A DNA stretch of 64,000 nt. It comes from Flavobacterium sp. CFS9 (lineage in GTDB: Bacteria; Bacteroidota; Bacteroidia; Flavobacteriales; Flavobacteriaceae). Location of the stretch: assembly GCF_041154745.1 (NCBI RefSeq), contig NZ_AP031573.1, forward strand, positions 4,278,001 to 4,342,000, given 5' to 3'. Each line of letters begins with the position of its first letter. Position 1 is the stretch's first letter. The notes under the pieces are model-generated. The model was not told the origin of the DNA. It worked only from the letters and a program-made list of their open reading frames with translations, and ran no database searches. Made by a program: the position numbers and the translations under genes. Shown here one piece after another: positions 18,687 through 28,560 of the stretch.

Positions 18687-19976
18687 ATGTACCACACTAT
18701 CTTCAAAAACTTCCAATCCTTATTGTTGCTTATTGCAGTACTCACCTTAACCAATTGTTCTGATGATAATGCATCAAATGAAAATAGCAATCCGCCGCCT
18801 GTTAGTTCAGATTTAGCTTTTACTACGCAGCGATTTGCAATTGTGGCTTTAAATCCCACAATCAGCGCAACGACAGAAGCTATTTACAACTGGAGTGTTA
18901 CCAAAGCACCCTCAGAAAGTTATGCACTAAGCAATACAGCAGAGAAAGAAGTCCTTTTTGCAGCAACAGAAACAGGAATGTATGAACTGGCCGTAACTGT
19001 AAATAACAAAGGAAGTATACAAACGCAAAAAGTAGCCGTTACCGTTACAAAAGAAACGAAGGAGTATAAAACCTACATCTCAAAAGTATTTGAATTTAAA
19101 CCGGCTCCGGGGCAGTTTGTGAATGATCTGCCTATAGCCAATGATGGAGATACTCCTGAAAAGATTTTATCAAGAGCCAATACTTATCTGGCCAAGAAAA
19201 ATGGTGATTTGATTTCATTGGGGGCTTTTGGTGGTTATGTTGTTTTTGGGTTCGATCATACCATCGTTAATGTCAAGGGCAAACGTGATTTTAGAGTTTT
19301 GGGAAATGCATTCTGGGCAGAGGCTAATCCAAATCCGAACAGTATCATGCGCGGCGGAAGCAGTGAAGCAGGAGTAATTATGGTTGCTTACGATAAAAAT
19401 AAAAACGGACTTCCGGATGATCAGTGGTACGAGATAGAAGGCGGCGGACATAAGATGCCGAAAACGATTCAGAATTATGAAATTACCTATTACCGACCTG
19501 ACCCCAATAAAATTCCAGTGCCGGGAGGAACTACGGGTACAGTAGGTTTTGTGGATATGGAGTATATTTTTTGGAAAGACAATCAGGGGAAAAACGGTTA
19601 TCTGGTACAAAATAACGCTTACAATCATTCTTTAGATTACTGGCCAAAATGGCTTAGAGATCAATCTTCTATCACCTATAAAGGAACAAGATTACCCGAT
19701 AACGCAGTGGATGAAAGCGGGACGGGAAGTTATTTTGTGCAGTATGCTTTTTTATACGGATATGCAGACAATGCTCCAAACAATGACGATGATTCGGGAA
19801 TAGATATCAACTGGGCTGTGGACGAAAAGGGAAACAAAGTAATACTTCCCGGGATTGATTTTGTGAAAGTGTACAATGGGCTTAATCAGCAGGCGGGATG
19901 GCTCGGAGAGACTTCGACCGAAATAATGGGAGCAACAGATTTGCATCTTTCAGGAGAAAGCATTCCTACGCGATAA
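18687..19976 (+). CDS. Surface lipoprotein with PKD-type domain, B12-regulated (paralogue 1)
   Basis: 429 residues. The lipoprotein signal ends LTNC, followed by SDDN, a pattern that sends Bacteroidota lipoproteins to the cell surface. A PKD-like beta-sandwich (about 45-125) precedes a larger domain with landmarks APGQFVND, GAFGGYVVFGFDHTI, KRDFRV, MVAYDKNKNG, DQWYEIEG, DINWAVDEKGN and LPGIDFVKVY. The two following genes share these. Its place behind a cobalamin riboswitch suggests that it binds or presents corrinoids at the cell surface; this is inferred from context, not from a known binding site. Confidence 0.75.
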   Translation: MYHTIFKNFQSLLLLIAVLTLTNCSDDNASNENSNPPPVSSDLAFTTQRFAIVALNPTISATTEAIYNWSVTKAPSESYALSNTAEKEVLFAATETGMYELAVTVNNKGSIQTQKVAVTVTKETKEYKTYISKVFEFKPAPGQFVNDLPIANDGDTPEKILSRANTYLAKKNGDLISLGAFGGYVVFGFDHTIVNVKGKRDFRVLGNAFWAEANPNPNSIMRGGSSEAGVIMVAYDKNKNGLPDDQWYEIEGGGHKMPKTIQNYEITYYRPDPNKIPVPGGTTGTVGFVDMEYIFWKDNQGKNGYLVQNNAYNHSLDYWPKWLRDQSSITYKGTRLPDNAVDESGTGSYFVQYAFLYGYADNAPNNDDDSGIDINWAVDEKGNKVILPGIDFVKVYNGLNQQAGWLGETSTEIMGATDLHLSGESIPTR

Positions 19977-20019
19977 CCCATTCAAAAGTGTATTAAACTA
20001 AATTATTATATCAGGAATT

Positions 20020-21261
20020 ATGAAAAAAAACTTTGCCTATTTATTAGTATTGGCTTTTGCGGCGGCATTTACCGGATGTAGCGATGACGATAAAAATGAT
20101 GCCAATACCGGAGAAGGACTCGCCATACCAATAGCAGTAAAGCTTCAGGACAAATTTGAAGTAAACACCTTTAAAGTTTTGAATATTACAGCTTCAGCTG
20201 AAACAAGTAATCCGAATTATCAATGGGTGCTTAAAAAGAATCCGGTTAATCAGACTAAAGATTCGATTGTAGGAACGACTAAAGATCTGCGATTTGTTGC
20301 TTTATATCCGGGTGCATACGAACTAACCTTAAATGTTACTGAAGGTGACAAAAAAGGAACAAGTGCTACCATTGTCAATGTAATAAATGAGACTCAAAAT
20401 TACAATCCGTATATAACAAGTATTCAGGATTTTACTCCGGCACCCGGAATGTTTGCCAATGATTTATACAAAGACGGATTTGCAAAAGCCGATGTTATGA
20501 GAGTAGCATTGGGAAGAATAAGTGAAACTAGTGTAGGATATCCAATCGATTTAGGAGGTTTTGGAGGTTCAATTGTGGTTGGATTTGATCATATGGTGGT
20601 TAATCTTTCAGGAAAAAAAGACTTCAGAGTTTACGGTGCTGATTTAACAGATAAAGCCAATCCTCCGGCTCCGGGTTTAATTTACGTCGCTTATGATAAA
20701 AATGCTAACGGAAAACCTGATGAAGACGAATGGTATGAAATTATAGGAAGTCAGCACGCGAAAGAAAATACGATCAAGAATTTTAAAATTACCTATAACA
20801 AACCTGCGGCGGGTAAAAAAGTAGTAGTAAGCGGTCCAAATGATCCTTTTTTAGATCGTGAACATATTTATTGTGAGAACAACCAATCTCAAACCTATTT
20901 TTTACCAAGGTCAAAAACGAAGAAAGAGTATTATCCGGCCTGGGATACTCAAAATACAGCTACTTACGAAGGAACGAAGTTAAATGTCAATTTTGCAGCG
21001 GTACGTCCGGGGCAAACTACTTTGTGGAATTTTGAGGCTCCGGAATGGGGGTATGTCAATGCTAAAAATCCTGATATTGATATCGACTGGGCAGTTGATA
21101 AGAATGGAAATAAAGCAAATCTTCCGGGAATTCATTTTATTAAAGTAGTGAACTGTGTAAGCGAGCCAATGGGACTTTGCCACCAGCAATCGTCTATGGC
21201 TACACGATTCTCGGGAGCTGCAGATCTTCAAATAATTAAAAAATACAATCTAAAAAAGTAA
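20020..21261 (+). CDS. Surface lipoprotein, B12-regulated (paralogue 2)
   Basis: 413 residues. Lipobox FTGC followed by SDDD. Same architecture as the gene before it: PKD-like domain, then APGMFANDLY, LGGFGGSIVVGFDHM, KDFRVYG, YVAYDKNANG, DEWYEIIG, DIDIDWAVDKNGN and LPGIHFIKV. The gap to paralogue 1 is 43 bases, and all four genes run the same way. Divergence between the copies is clearly above 50% of residues, so the triplication is old and the copies may differ in ligand. Confidence 0.75.
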   Translation: MKKNFAYLLVLAFAAAFTGCSDDDKNDANTGEGLAIPIAVKLQDKFEVNTFKVLNITASAETSNPNYQWVLKKNPVNQTKDSIVGTTKDLRFVALYPGAYELTLNVTEGDKKGTSATIVNVINETQNYNPYITSIQDFTPAPGMFANDLYKDGFAKADVMRVALGRISETSVGYPIDLGGFGGSIVVGFDHMVVNLSGKKDFRVYGADLTDKANPPAPGLIYVAYDKNANGKPDEDEWYEIIGSQHAKENTIKNFKITYNKPAAGKKVVVSGPNDPFLDREHIYCENNQSQTYFLPRSKTKKEYYPAWDTQNTATYEGTKLNVNFAAVRPGQTTLWNFEAPEWGYVNAKNPDIDIDWAVDKNGNKANLPGIHFIKVVNCVSEPMGLCHQQSSMATRFSGAADLQIIKKYNLKK

Positions 21262-21273
21262 GAAGATTAGAAT

Positions 21274-22512
21274 ATGAAAAAGTTTTTAAAATATAGTTTA
21301 TACCTCGCCATCGTTTGCTCTTTTTATAATTGCAGTAACGATGATGCAAAGCCGGAGCCTGTAATTGAAGAACCTAAACCGGAGCCGGTTAAAGATCCGT
21401 CTCTTACTATAAAATTGCAGGCAGATTTTGCAACGGAGCGATACAATGTTGTAGCGATTGATCCGGAAGTAACAATAGAAAACCCAAATGACGCTGTTGC
21501 TCAATACAAATGGACCTTAAAAGTAACCGGAAAAGACGGAGTAGCTAAAGATTCTGTTATTGGCGACAGTAAGACCTTAAAGTTTATAGCACCAAAAGCA
21601 CTGAGCTACGTTGTAGATTTCACCGTAACACTGAATAAGCTGGTAAAACAGGCTTCGACAAAAGTTACAGTTGCCGAAACCGGTAAAACATATACTTCGA
21701 AAGCACTTTCAATTATCGATTATGTACCGGCACCGCATTATAACAATGACGGTTTTGAGTTTGCAACGAAAGCGGAAGCAATAGAGAATGCACAAGCTAT
21801 TTTGGCCGACGGATCTCTAGTTGATTTGGGAACTTTCGGAGGTTATATCGTGACAAAATTCGACCATACAGTGATTAATGTTTATGGTAAACGTGATTTT
21901 ACAGTTCAGATGAATACCGTTACGAACGCTTCAAAGTTTTCTCCTGTGAGTATTATGGTTGCTTATGATGCGAACAAAAACGGAACTGCAGAGGACAATG
22001 AGTGGTACGAAATAGCCGGAAGTGAATATTATAAATCGACTACAGTTAAGAACTATGAGGTGACGTACTACAAGCCGGATCCAAATAAAACTGCCGTAGC
22101 AGGAAAGTACGACTGGCAATTTGACAAAGAATATCTGAAATGGGCCAATAATAAAAGTGCTTCAGGTTTTATCACCAGAACAAAAAAATGGAAACGTTAT
22201 AATTATTATCCGCAATGGCTTGGTGATTCTTATACGCTAAAGGGAACAAAAGTCAATTTGGCTACAAAAGATATTAGCGATGGAGAAGGTACAGCATTCA
22301 ATGTTGGAACTTTTGAATGGGGCTATGGCGGAATCAAAGATCCTTCGATAGACATTAGCTGGGCTGTAGACAGCAATGGCAATAAAGTACATCTTCCGGG
22401 AGTAGACTTTGTGAAAGTATACGTACCAACATTTACTGAGATTGGTGCACTGGATTTAGTGACGAATTCCTTCAAACAGGCAGAAGATTTGAATTTTGCT
22501 GCAGGTAAATAA
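21274..22512 (+). CDS. Surface lipoprotein, B12-regulated (paralogue 3)
   Basis: 412 residues. Lipobox FYNC then SNDD, followed by a Pro/Glu-rich spacer (KPEPVIEEPKPEPVKDP), which lifts the domain off the membrane. The family landmarks APHYNNDGF, LGTFGGYIVTKFDHT, KRDFTV, MVAYDANKNG, DNEWYEIAG, DISWAVDSNGN and LPGVDFVKVY are all present. It starts 12 bases after paralogue 2, consistent with one transcript. Confidence 0.75.
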   Translation: MKKFLKYSLYLAIVCSFYNCSNDDAKPEPVIEEPKPEPVKDPSLTIKLQADFATERYNVVAIDPEVTIENPNDAVAQYKWTLKVTGKDGVAKDSVIGDSKTLKFIAPKALSYVVDFTVTLNKLVKQASTKVTVAETGKTYTSKALSIIDYVPAPHYNNDGFEFATKAEAIENAQAILADGSLVDLGTFGGYIVTKFDHTVINVYGKRDFTVQMNTVTNASKFSPVSIMVAYDANKNGTAEDNEWYEIAGSEYYKSTTVKNYEVTYYKPDPNKTAVAGKYDWQFDKEYLKWANNKSASGFITRTKKWKRYNYYPQWLGDSYTLKGTKVNLATKDISDGEGTAFNVGTFEWGYGGIKDPSIDISWAVDSNGNKVHLPGVDFVKVYVPTFTEIGALDLVTNSFKQAEDLNFAAGK

Positions 22513-22578
22513 TCGAAAAGCAGGAATAGAACTGTTTATTAATCAACCAAGAATATTAATCCAAAATTTTTATAAATC

Positions 22579-23526
22579 ATGAAAAAAGTACTTTATTTTT
22601 TGACAGTAGGTTTGATGCTGGGGCTTTCGTCCTGTAGTAATGATGAAAATCTATTAAATAACGAAAGCGGTAGTGCAGCGGTAAAAAGCTCAGGCTTAAC
22701 TGCTAAAAGCGCAGTGACCGATCCTTCAGTAGGAACAACTACTACGCTTAACCTGACAAGTTCTCTACTAACCAGCGGAACATCAACAACAGGAGGGAAG
22801 TATTGGCAAAATACCTATGTAGCCAATACCAATTTAACAGTTGACATCTTTAAATTTTCACATAGCGGAACATCATCAGGTTACAACTATTGGGATGGTT
22901 TTATCGTATCCAATGTAAATGATATTACAAATTACGGTTCAGGAGCAGGTACCGGCGGATCTAACGGTTGGGTAGCCAATCAATGGGGTACTATGGCAGG
23001 AAGCGGTTTCGGAACTTCTTCTACAATTTCAGCGGGTACTCCAGGTACAACAGGAGACCCGTACATCGTAGCGTATTGGTCAAGTTATACAGATCCTAAA
23101 AATCCACAGGGAACTACTTTCAGCGAGGCAAGCTTCTCTAACTGGATTAAAATTGGAAACACAGGATTATATAATGTAAAAGGATTAAAAATCAACATGC
23201 ACCCGTGGCCTTATTATGGTTGTTTGTATGGAGACGGTTTTGCTCAGGCATTTTCATCAGGAGATCATTTTGAATTGTTAATTTACGGAGTAGATTCAAG
23301 CGGAACTATTACAGCACCAATTACACAATCATTGGCTGATTACACAGGAGGTTCTTTGGTGATGCCAACAGGATGGGTAAACGTGAACACTACGGCGCTT
23401 CAAGGTTTAGGAGATGTAAAATACCTGGTTTTCCAAATGGCTTCAACAGATTCACACCCGGTATACGGAATGAATACTGCAGCTTATTTCTGTTTGGACA
23501 AGCTTTCTGTAAAAAGAATTCAATAA
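22579..23526 (+). CDS. DUF4465-type surface lipoprotein, last gene of the B12-regulated operon
   Basis: 315 residues. Lipobox LSSC then SNDE. After a Ser/Thr-rich linker the protein is a glycine/aromatic-rich beta domain with the DUF4465 landmarks YWDGFIVSN, NWIKIGNTGLYNVKGLKINMH, GDHFELLIYGVD and the late YFCLDKLSV. DUF4465 proteins are often found behind cobalamin riboswitches in Bacteroidota and are candidates for corrinoid binding. A terminator follows within 20 bases, so no TonB receptor belongs to this transcript. Confidence 0.8.
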   Translation: MKKVLYFLTVGLMLGLSSCSNDENLLNNESGSAAVKSSGLTAKSAVTDPSVGTTTTLNLTSSLLTSGTSTTGGKYWQNTYVANTNLTVDIFKFSHSGTSSGYNYWDGFIVSNVNDITNYGSGAGTGGSNGWVANQWGTMAGSGFGTSSTISAGTPGTTGDPYIVAYWSSYTDPKNPQGTTFSEASFSNWIKIGNTGLYNVKGLKINMHPWPYYGCLYGDGFAQAFSSGDHFELLIYGVDSSGTITAPITQSLADYTGGSLVMPTGWVNVNTTALQGLGDVKYLVFQMASTDSHPVYGMNTAAYFCLDKLSVKRIQ

Positions 23527-23544
23527 TACTTAAATTGAATATCG

Positions 23545-23577
23545 AAAAGGAGTCATTGAAAAGTGGCTCCTTTTTTT
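23545..23577 (+). terminator. Terminator of the B12-regulated operon
   Basis: AAAAGGAGTCA and TGGCTCCTTTT form a stem, followed by a T-run just after the DUF4465 stop codon. Confidence 0.8.
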
Positions 23578-23666
23578 AGTTTAAAATATATAGGTTATAA
23601 AGAAAAACCTGCTTGATCTGCAAAATCTGCGAGAAAAAAAGATACAAAAACCAATAGCCAATAGGC

Positions 23667-25145
23667 TTATTTATTCTTTAAGCATCTTCCTCGGGGTTCA
23701 TCACCTTTGTAAAGAACAATCTCAGAATGCAGGAATTCCGCGGCTTCGGCAGAACCTTTTACTTTGGTGGCACTTCGTGTAAGCATCTCAGATTCAAATT
23801 CAGTCAATACACTTACTCTTATTCCTGCATCTCTCCAGTTGGATAGCGGTCTGCATCCTCTTACGATTCCGTGAGCCAATGAAAGCGCATCTAACAATGC
23901 CTGATTAGCGCCCTGTCCTTTGAAAGGGCTCATCGGATGTGCGGCATCTCCAATCAAAGTGGCCAGTTTGTTCTTTGCCAATAATTCAGGACGAAGTAAT
24001 TCGCGGTCGTATACCGGATAACCTGAAATTTGAGCTTCTAAAGTAGCCGATAAAATTTGCGGAATAGGGGCGTGCCATTGTGTTCTTCGGCAAGCTTCTT
24101 CCTTTAACGCTTTCGGTCCTTGTAGACTCAGTATTTTAGCATCGTCTTCGGACATTGGAAAACTCAGCTGCCACATTATAGAATCCTCTGTATAGGGCAT
24201 CATATAAATTCGTTCATTGCCGTTAGCCGTTTGAAATACAGTTGCTGAGTCCAATAACGAAGTATCAGTGGTTTCAAAAGCGTTTAAAGGACAAATACCC
24301 AGTATCACAATACACCCCAGATAGCGTAGAGGAGTAACTTCATCACCTATTAACAGTTTTCGTACCGTACTGCGAATGCCATCTGCTCCAACCACAAGAT
24401 CAGCTTTAGCGTTTTTGATTTCGCCATTTACTTCAAAGTTTAAGGAAATACTTTGATCTTCTGATTCCGTAAAATCGATGAGTTGATGTCCCCATTGTAC
24501 TACATTATTTTTGCCAAGTTGTTTTAGCAATGCTGATCGCAGATATTGTCGTGCAATGTGTATGTTCGTTCGCTTGGGAGCTGTTTTGGTATCCGATGGA
24601 ATCCATTTTCGAATTCCCCATTCCCCGATTACTTTTCCTTCCGGAGTATGAACTAAATGTCTGGTTGAAATTACCTTTTCTTCCAAAGAGAAAATACCAA
24701 ATCCTTCAATGGCTTTACTGGCTTGCTGTAAGGTGAGACCATAGCCTTGCGATCGGGCATCAAAGTTAGTATCGCGTTCGTAAAGAGTAAAAGGAATTCC
24801 ACGGTGCAGACAGGCAACAGCTAATGCTACTCCTCCGATACCGGCTCCAATAATAGCGATATGAGGATAGTTTTCTTTGTCAATAGTAGTAGGATGTTCC
24901 GAAGGAATCAATCCCGATCCGTCACAGTTCGTGCAAACATTCAGATGCGCTTTAGGACGAGTAGGAGGAACTCCGGAGTTCTTTGATTTCTCAAAGTTTT
25001 CCAGTGCTGTCTGATACTGAAGTCGTATTTTCTTGCTGAGTCTTTGGCTTTTTTTACCGCGTCCCTGACATTCGCGACAAATAGTCCAGTTTCCTTCTGC
25101 ATTTTCGATCGTATGTATTCCCACTTTTTTACCTAATTTAGACAC
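23667..25145 (-). CDS. FAD-dependent monooxygenase with an N-terminal DnaJ-type zinc-finger module
   Basis: 492 residues. From about residue 93 it is a group A flavoprotein hydroxylase: GAGIGG dinucleotide fold, the GADGIRSTVR motif, and LIGDAAHPMSPFKGQGANQAL binding FAD. TetX- or UbiH-like enzymes hydroxylate aromatic or polycyclic compounds using NAD(P)H. Unusually, the first 85 residues carry two C-x-x-C-x-G-x-G repeats (CRECQGRG, CTNCDGSG), as in the DnaJ/Hsp40 zinc centre, 45 residues apart. Two repeats give four cysteines, enough for one zinc ion. The substrate is unknown. Confidence 0.82.
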   Translation of the reverse strand: MSKLGKKVGIHTIENAEGNWTICRECQGRGKKSQRLSKKIRLQYQTALENFEKSKNSGVPPTRPKAHLNVCTNCDGSGLIPSEHPTTIDKENYPHIAIIGAGIGGVALAVACLHRGIPFTLYERDTNFDARSQGYGLTLQQASKAIEGFGIFSLEEKVISTRHLVHTPEGKVIGEWGIRKWIPSDTKTAPKRTNIHIARQYLRSALLKQLGKNNVVQWGHQLIDFTESEDQSISLNFEVNGEIKNAKADLVVGADGIRSTVRKLLIGDEVTPLRYLGCIVILGICPLNAFETTDTSLLDSATVFQTANGNERIYMMPYTEDSIMWQLSFPMSEDDAKILSLQGPKALKEEACRRTQWHAPIPQILSATLEAQISGYPVYDRELLRPELLAKNKLATLIGDAAHPMSPFKGQGANQALLDALSLAHGIVRGCRPLSNWRDAGIRVSVLTEFESEMLTRSATKVKGSAEAAEFLHSEIVLYKGDEPRGRCLKNK

Positions 25146-25364
25146 TTCAGCATTTGAAAATTTTGCTGTCTTGTAACAGACTGCAAATTTAAGACAAAAG
25201 ATAACCAGTACAAAATAGTAAGCTTTAGATACTAAAAAGAGATTGTGAGAGTTATTGAAGATAATAGAGCAGTTAAATTTTTACAGGGTATAGTGAGTGT
25301 GTATCATCTGTTTATTTTTGAGTTACTTTTAGTTCTTATCGAATAAATTCTAATCACTGAAATA

Positions 25365-26741
25365 ATGAAAATTACTTTAAAAATTAAGCTTTTGATCTTT
25401 ATGCTTTGTGCTTTGACAAATTGGTCTTTTGCTCAAAAAGCAGTATTTAATATTAAATATTCTGAACAATTAGCTGTTTTCGTTTTCCTTCAGAATTTAT
25501 CCGAAAACTATCCCGATAACGTTTTTAAAACCGAGTTTCAAAAATCAAAATACAATACTGCGGAATTCCAGAAACTGGCAGCAGAATTTGATCATTTGTC
25601 ATTGGATTACAGCTATCCATTTGAAGAATTCCCGGAAGGTTCTAAAAAACCAATGCAGTCCTTTGATCTTTTGAGAAAAAACTTAATTGAAACAGAAAAT
25701 TTAAGGGATTTTAAAACACGTACTATTGGAATTTTAACCAACAAAACGTTGAATGATCTTACGAGAATTATTACTGCTTTTACTCCAATTTACAATGAAT
25801 TGATATATAATCCCAATAAAGAGAAATTTGAAAAACAGCTCGTTGAAATTACCAAATACTCAAAGGAAAACAACTTGGAACGTTATTTTGAAATGGGTTT
25901 AGTCTTTTACAATTCGAGTTGGGATACTTCAATTCCTTTTGAAATCGCATTTTATCCTTTGCCTAATTCTAAAGGTTTTACCGCGAATTCTTTTGATAAT
26001 AATTTCATCAGCGCGATTCAAACAGATTTAGACGATTATAAAGATCTTTTTAGTGTAATGCTGCACGAAACTTATCATATTATCTATAACGAACAATCAT
26101 TGGAAGTCAAAAAAATGATCGACAACAGCTTCAAAGAGAACAAGTCAAAGTACAGCAATTATGCCTATCATCTGCTTAACGAAGCGCTGGCAACTTCCTT
26201 GGCCAATGGTTATGTATACGAACAGCTGAATGGAAAAGCAGATACTGGTGACTGGTACAATAAAAAATACATCAATCTCATGGCCAAAGAAACTTATCCT
26301 ATGCTTAACGAGTATATTTCTCAAAAGAAAGCCATTGACAAAAGTTTTATAGATCGTTATATTGAAATCTATGAAGCTAAATTCCCAAACTGGATAGACG
26401 AAATGAATAATCTTATGGCTTACCGATATGTTATTTCTGAAAATGAAAAAGATTTCGATGTCATCAAACAAAAATACCGCTACCGTTCCAGATCAGAGGA
26501 TGAAACAGAATTGAGCATCAGTGCACTTGAAAAGATGAAAAAATCAAATCTGACTAAGATGATTATTGTTTCTAAAAATAACGCTGAAAATCTAAAACTT
26601 ATTAAAAACAGTTTTAAAGAATTAAAAAACTGGAAATTCAATGCGACCAAAGAATTTGACTACAAGATATTGTTAGACGATAAAAGTCAGCTTTTCATTA
26701 TTAACCAGAAGGAATCAAAACTTAAAGCATTACTTGATTAA
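25365..26741 (+). CDS. Secreted protein with an HExxH zinc-peptidase-like motif
   Basis: 458 residues with a signal peptide ending WSFAQ. The middle has LHETYHIIYNE, an HExxH motif in a helix, followed about 45 residues later by a helix LLNEALATSLANGYV whose Glu could be the third zinc ligand, as in gluzincins. A C-terminal globular part follows. I do not recognise a named peptidase family. It is likely a periplasmic metallopeptidase, or an inactive relative. Monocistronic: a strong terminator follows. Confidence 0.6.
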   Translation: MKITLKIKLLIFMLCALTNWSFAQKAVFNIKYSEQLAVFVFLQNLSENYPDNVFKTEFQKSKYNTAEFQKLAAEFDHLSLDYSYPFEEFPEGSKKPMQSFDLLRKNLIETENLRDFKTRTIGILTNKTLNDLTRIITAFTPIYNELIYNPNKEKFEKQLVEITKYSKENNLERYFEMGLVFYNSSWDTSIPFEIAFYPLPNSKGFTANSFDNNFISAIQTDLDDYKDLFSVMLHETYHIIYNEQSLEVKKMIDNSFKENKSKYSNYAYHLLNEALATSLANGYVYEQLNGKADTGDWYNKKYINLMAKETYPMLNEYISQKKAIDKSFIDRYIEIYEAKFPNWIDEMNNLMAYRYVISENEKDFDVIKQKYRYRSRSEDETELSISALEKMKKSNLTKMIIVSKNNAENLKLIKNSFKELKNWKFNATKEFDYKILLDDKSQLFIINQKESKLKALLD

Positions 26742-26753
26742 ATAGAGAAACAC

Positions 26754-26796
26754 AAAGTCCGCAAAGTATAAAGAAAACTTTGCGGACTTTTTTTTA
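26754..26796. terminator. Strong bidirectional terminator
   Basis: AAAGTCCGCAAAGT and ACTTTGCGGACTTT form a perfect 14-bp stem with a 9-base loop and a T-run on the plus strand. It lies between convergent genes. Confidence 0.88.
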
Positions 26797-26817
26797 ATTT
26801 TAGTATAAAAAACAGGT

Positions 26818-28383
26818 TTACTTATTCACTCTTTTTAGATCCAGATCCTGAAAGTCAAAACTGAAATCAATATTAGGAGAGATGCCTTTCATTTTAATTG
26901 ATTGTGCTTTACCGGTTTCATCCAGTGAAAACATCGCAAAGGCATCACAATTCATTGCCTGATATTCCCATTTTATGGCAAATGTATTAGCATTATAAAA
27001 TGCCATAGGGCCATTTAATTTTGGTGAACGATAGGATCTGAACCATAACTGTTTGTTTTTTTCAAATACTTCAATTTCTCCAAACCAATTGTCAGTATAA
27101 ACGCCAGTAAAGTCTTCGTTTTTTACTTTCACATTTTTTGCCAGTTTTACTTTTTCCCAAACATTCTTGGTAACGTCATCTCCTTTATTTCTGCCATGTT
27201 TCATCCATTCCACAATTTTATTGGTCCAACCAAAATCGTCCAGGCCTAAATAACTGTCAGAGATAGTATTGGTAACGGCAGTAAAGAGTCCGCCACCGCC
27301 ATTCTCGGTGTTAGTTAAAATCACGATGCCTAAGTTTAGATCCGGGTACATCGTAACAATGGATAACATTCCTGGTAAACCTCCTGTATGAGAAACTTTT
27401 AGATTTCCTTTCACATCAGTTAATCCCCAACCCAGACCGTAACCGCTAAAATGTGAATTATATCTCGGATCACGATCTACTTCTTCAACGGTATGGATGC
27501 GCCACATTTCGTTATGATTTTTAACAGAAAATAGTGTTGATTTCAAGTCACTTCCATACTGTCCTTTATTTAGGCATAAAGTCATCCATTTTGCCATATC
27601 AGCTACGTTTGAAATGATTCCTCCCGCAGCACCGTTTATCTGTATTCCGAATCCATCAATTCGTTTTATAGTTCCGGATTCTGATGAATGTGACACCGCC
27701 AGATTGCTTTTATCCTTTATCCTGTCGCTTTGCGCAAAAGAATTGCTCATTTGCAAAGGATCAATAATTCGGGTTTGTATAAAATCTTCGTAAGCCATAC
27801 CACTTACTTTAGAAATTAATTCTCCCGCTACGATATACAATAAATTGTCATAATCAAACTTAGTTCGAAAAGCAGATACGGGTTTAAAATATTGAAAACT
27901 AGTCAGAACATCATTTATTGTAAAATTGGAGCCATCGGGGAAAAACATCAAATCACCTACACCTAATCCAAGTCCGCTGCGATGTGTTAGCAAATCCTGG
28001 ATGTTAAAATTTTCCGTAACATAATCGTTATACATTTTAAAATTTGGAAGATGGTCTTTTACTTTATCTGTCCATTTCAATTTGCCTTCGTCTTCCAGAA
28101 TAGAGAGTGCTGCAGTTGTGAAAGCTTTGCTGTTAGAAGCTATTTGAAAATTTGTGCTTTCATTTACGGCTTTTTTTGTTTCGATAGAGGCAACACCATA
28201 TCCTTTTTGGTGAATTACTTTCCCATCTTTAACAACAGCAATTGAGGCCCCGGCCACTTTAAATTTCTCCAAAGCGTCCTGCATTAAAAGATCTATTTTT
28301 TCAGATGTAATTTGCGAATAAAGAGGAGTAGAAGCGTAACAAATAAAGAGCATTAATGTAAACAGACAAGTTACTTTTTTCAT
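26818..28383 (-). CDS. Serine hydrolase, class C beta-lactamase-like, with C-terminal extension
   Basis: 521 residues with a signal peptide. The catalytic domain (about 25-370) has SNSK (S-x-x-K), YDN (Y-x-N) and HTGG. The last 120 residues form a separate beta-rich domain like the DUF3471/lipocalin-type tail often fused to these enzymes (FTGVYTDNWFGEIEVFEKN). A periplasmic esterase or peptidase is likelier than an antibiotic-degrading lactamase. It is encoded alone, ending at the terminator shared with the convergent gene. Confidence 0.85.
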   Translation of the reverse strand: MKKVTCLFTLMLFICYASTPLYSQITSEKIDLLMQDALEKFKVAGASIAVVKDGKVIHQKGYGVASIETKKAVNESTNFQIASNSKAFTTAALSILEDEGKLKWTDKVKDHLPNFKMYNDYVTENFNIQDLLTHRSGLGLGVGDLMFFPDGSNFTINDVLTSFQYFKPVSAFRTKFDYDNLLYIVAGELISKVSGMAYEDFIQTRIIDPLQMSNSFAQSDRIKDKSNLAVSHSSESGTIKRIDGFGIQINGAAGGIISNVADMAKWMTLCLNKGQYGSDLKSTLFSVKNHNEMWRIHTVEEVDRDPRYNSHFSGYGLGWGLTDVKGNLKVSHTGGLPGMLSIVTMYPDLNLGIVILTNTENGGGGLFTAVTNTISDSYLGLDDFGWTNKIVEWMKHGRNKGDDVTKNVWEKVKLAKNVKVKNEDFTGVYTDNWFGEIEVFEKNKQLWFRSYRSPKLNGPMAFYNANTFAIKWEYQAMNCDAFAMFSLDETGKAQSIKMKGISPNIDFSFDFQDLDLKRVNK

Positions 28384-28560
28384 GATTTTTTTTTAAGGTT
28401 ATGGCGTTTTCTGATTGTTAGTTGGTGTTGTTAAAAATTAACATCCACATCAGCGAATATAGGAATTATCTTTAGAATTAAAGCTTTGTTTAGTATGTTA
28501 AAGGATGAATAACGAGTGTTTTTTTACAAGTTCTTTAACGGTTTAGAAAAATACATCTAT

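Noticed and set aside
19215..19628. 137-residue minus-strand ORF inside lipoprotein paralogue 1
   Set aside because: It lies entirely antisense to a well-supported coding frame with family landmarks. Similar antisense ORFs occur at the matching place in paralogues 2 and 3.
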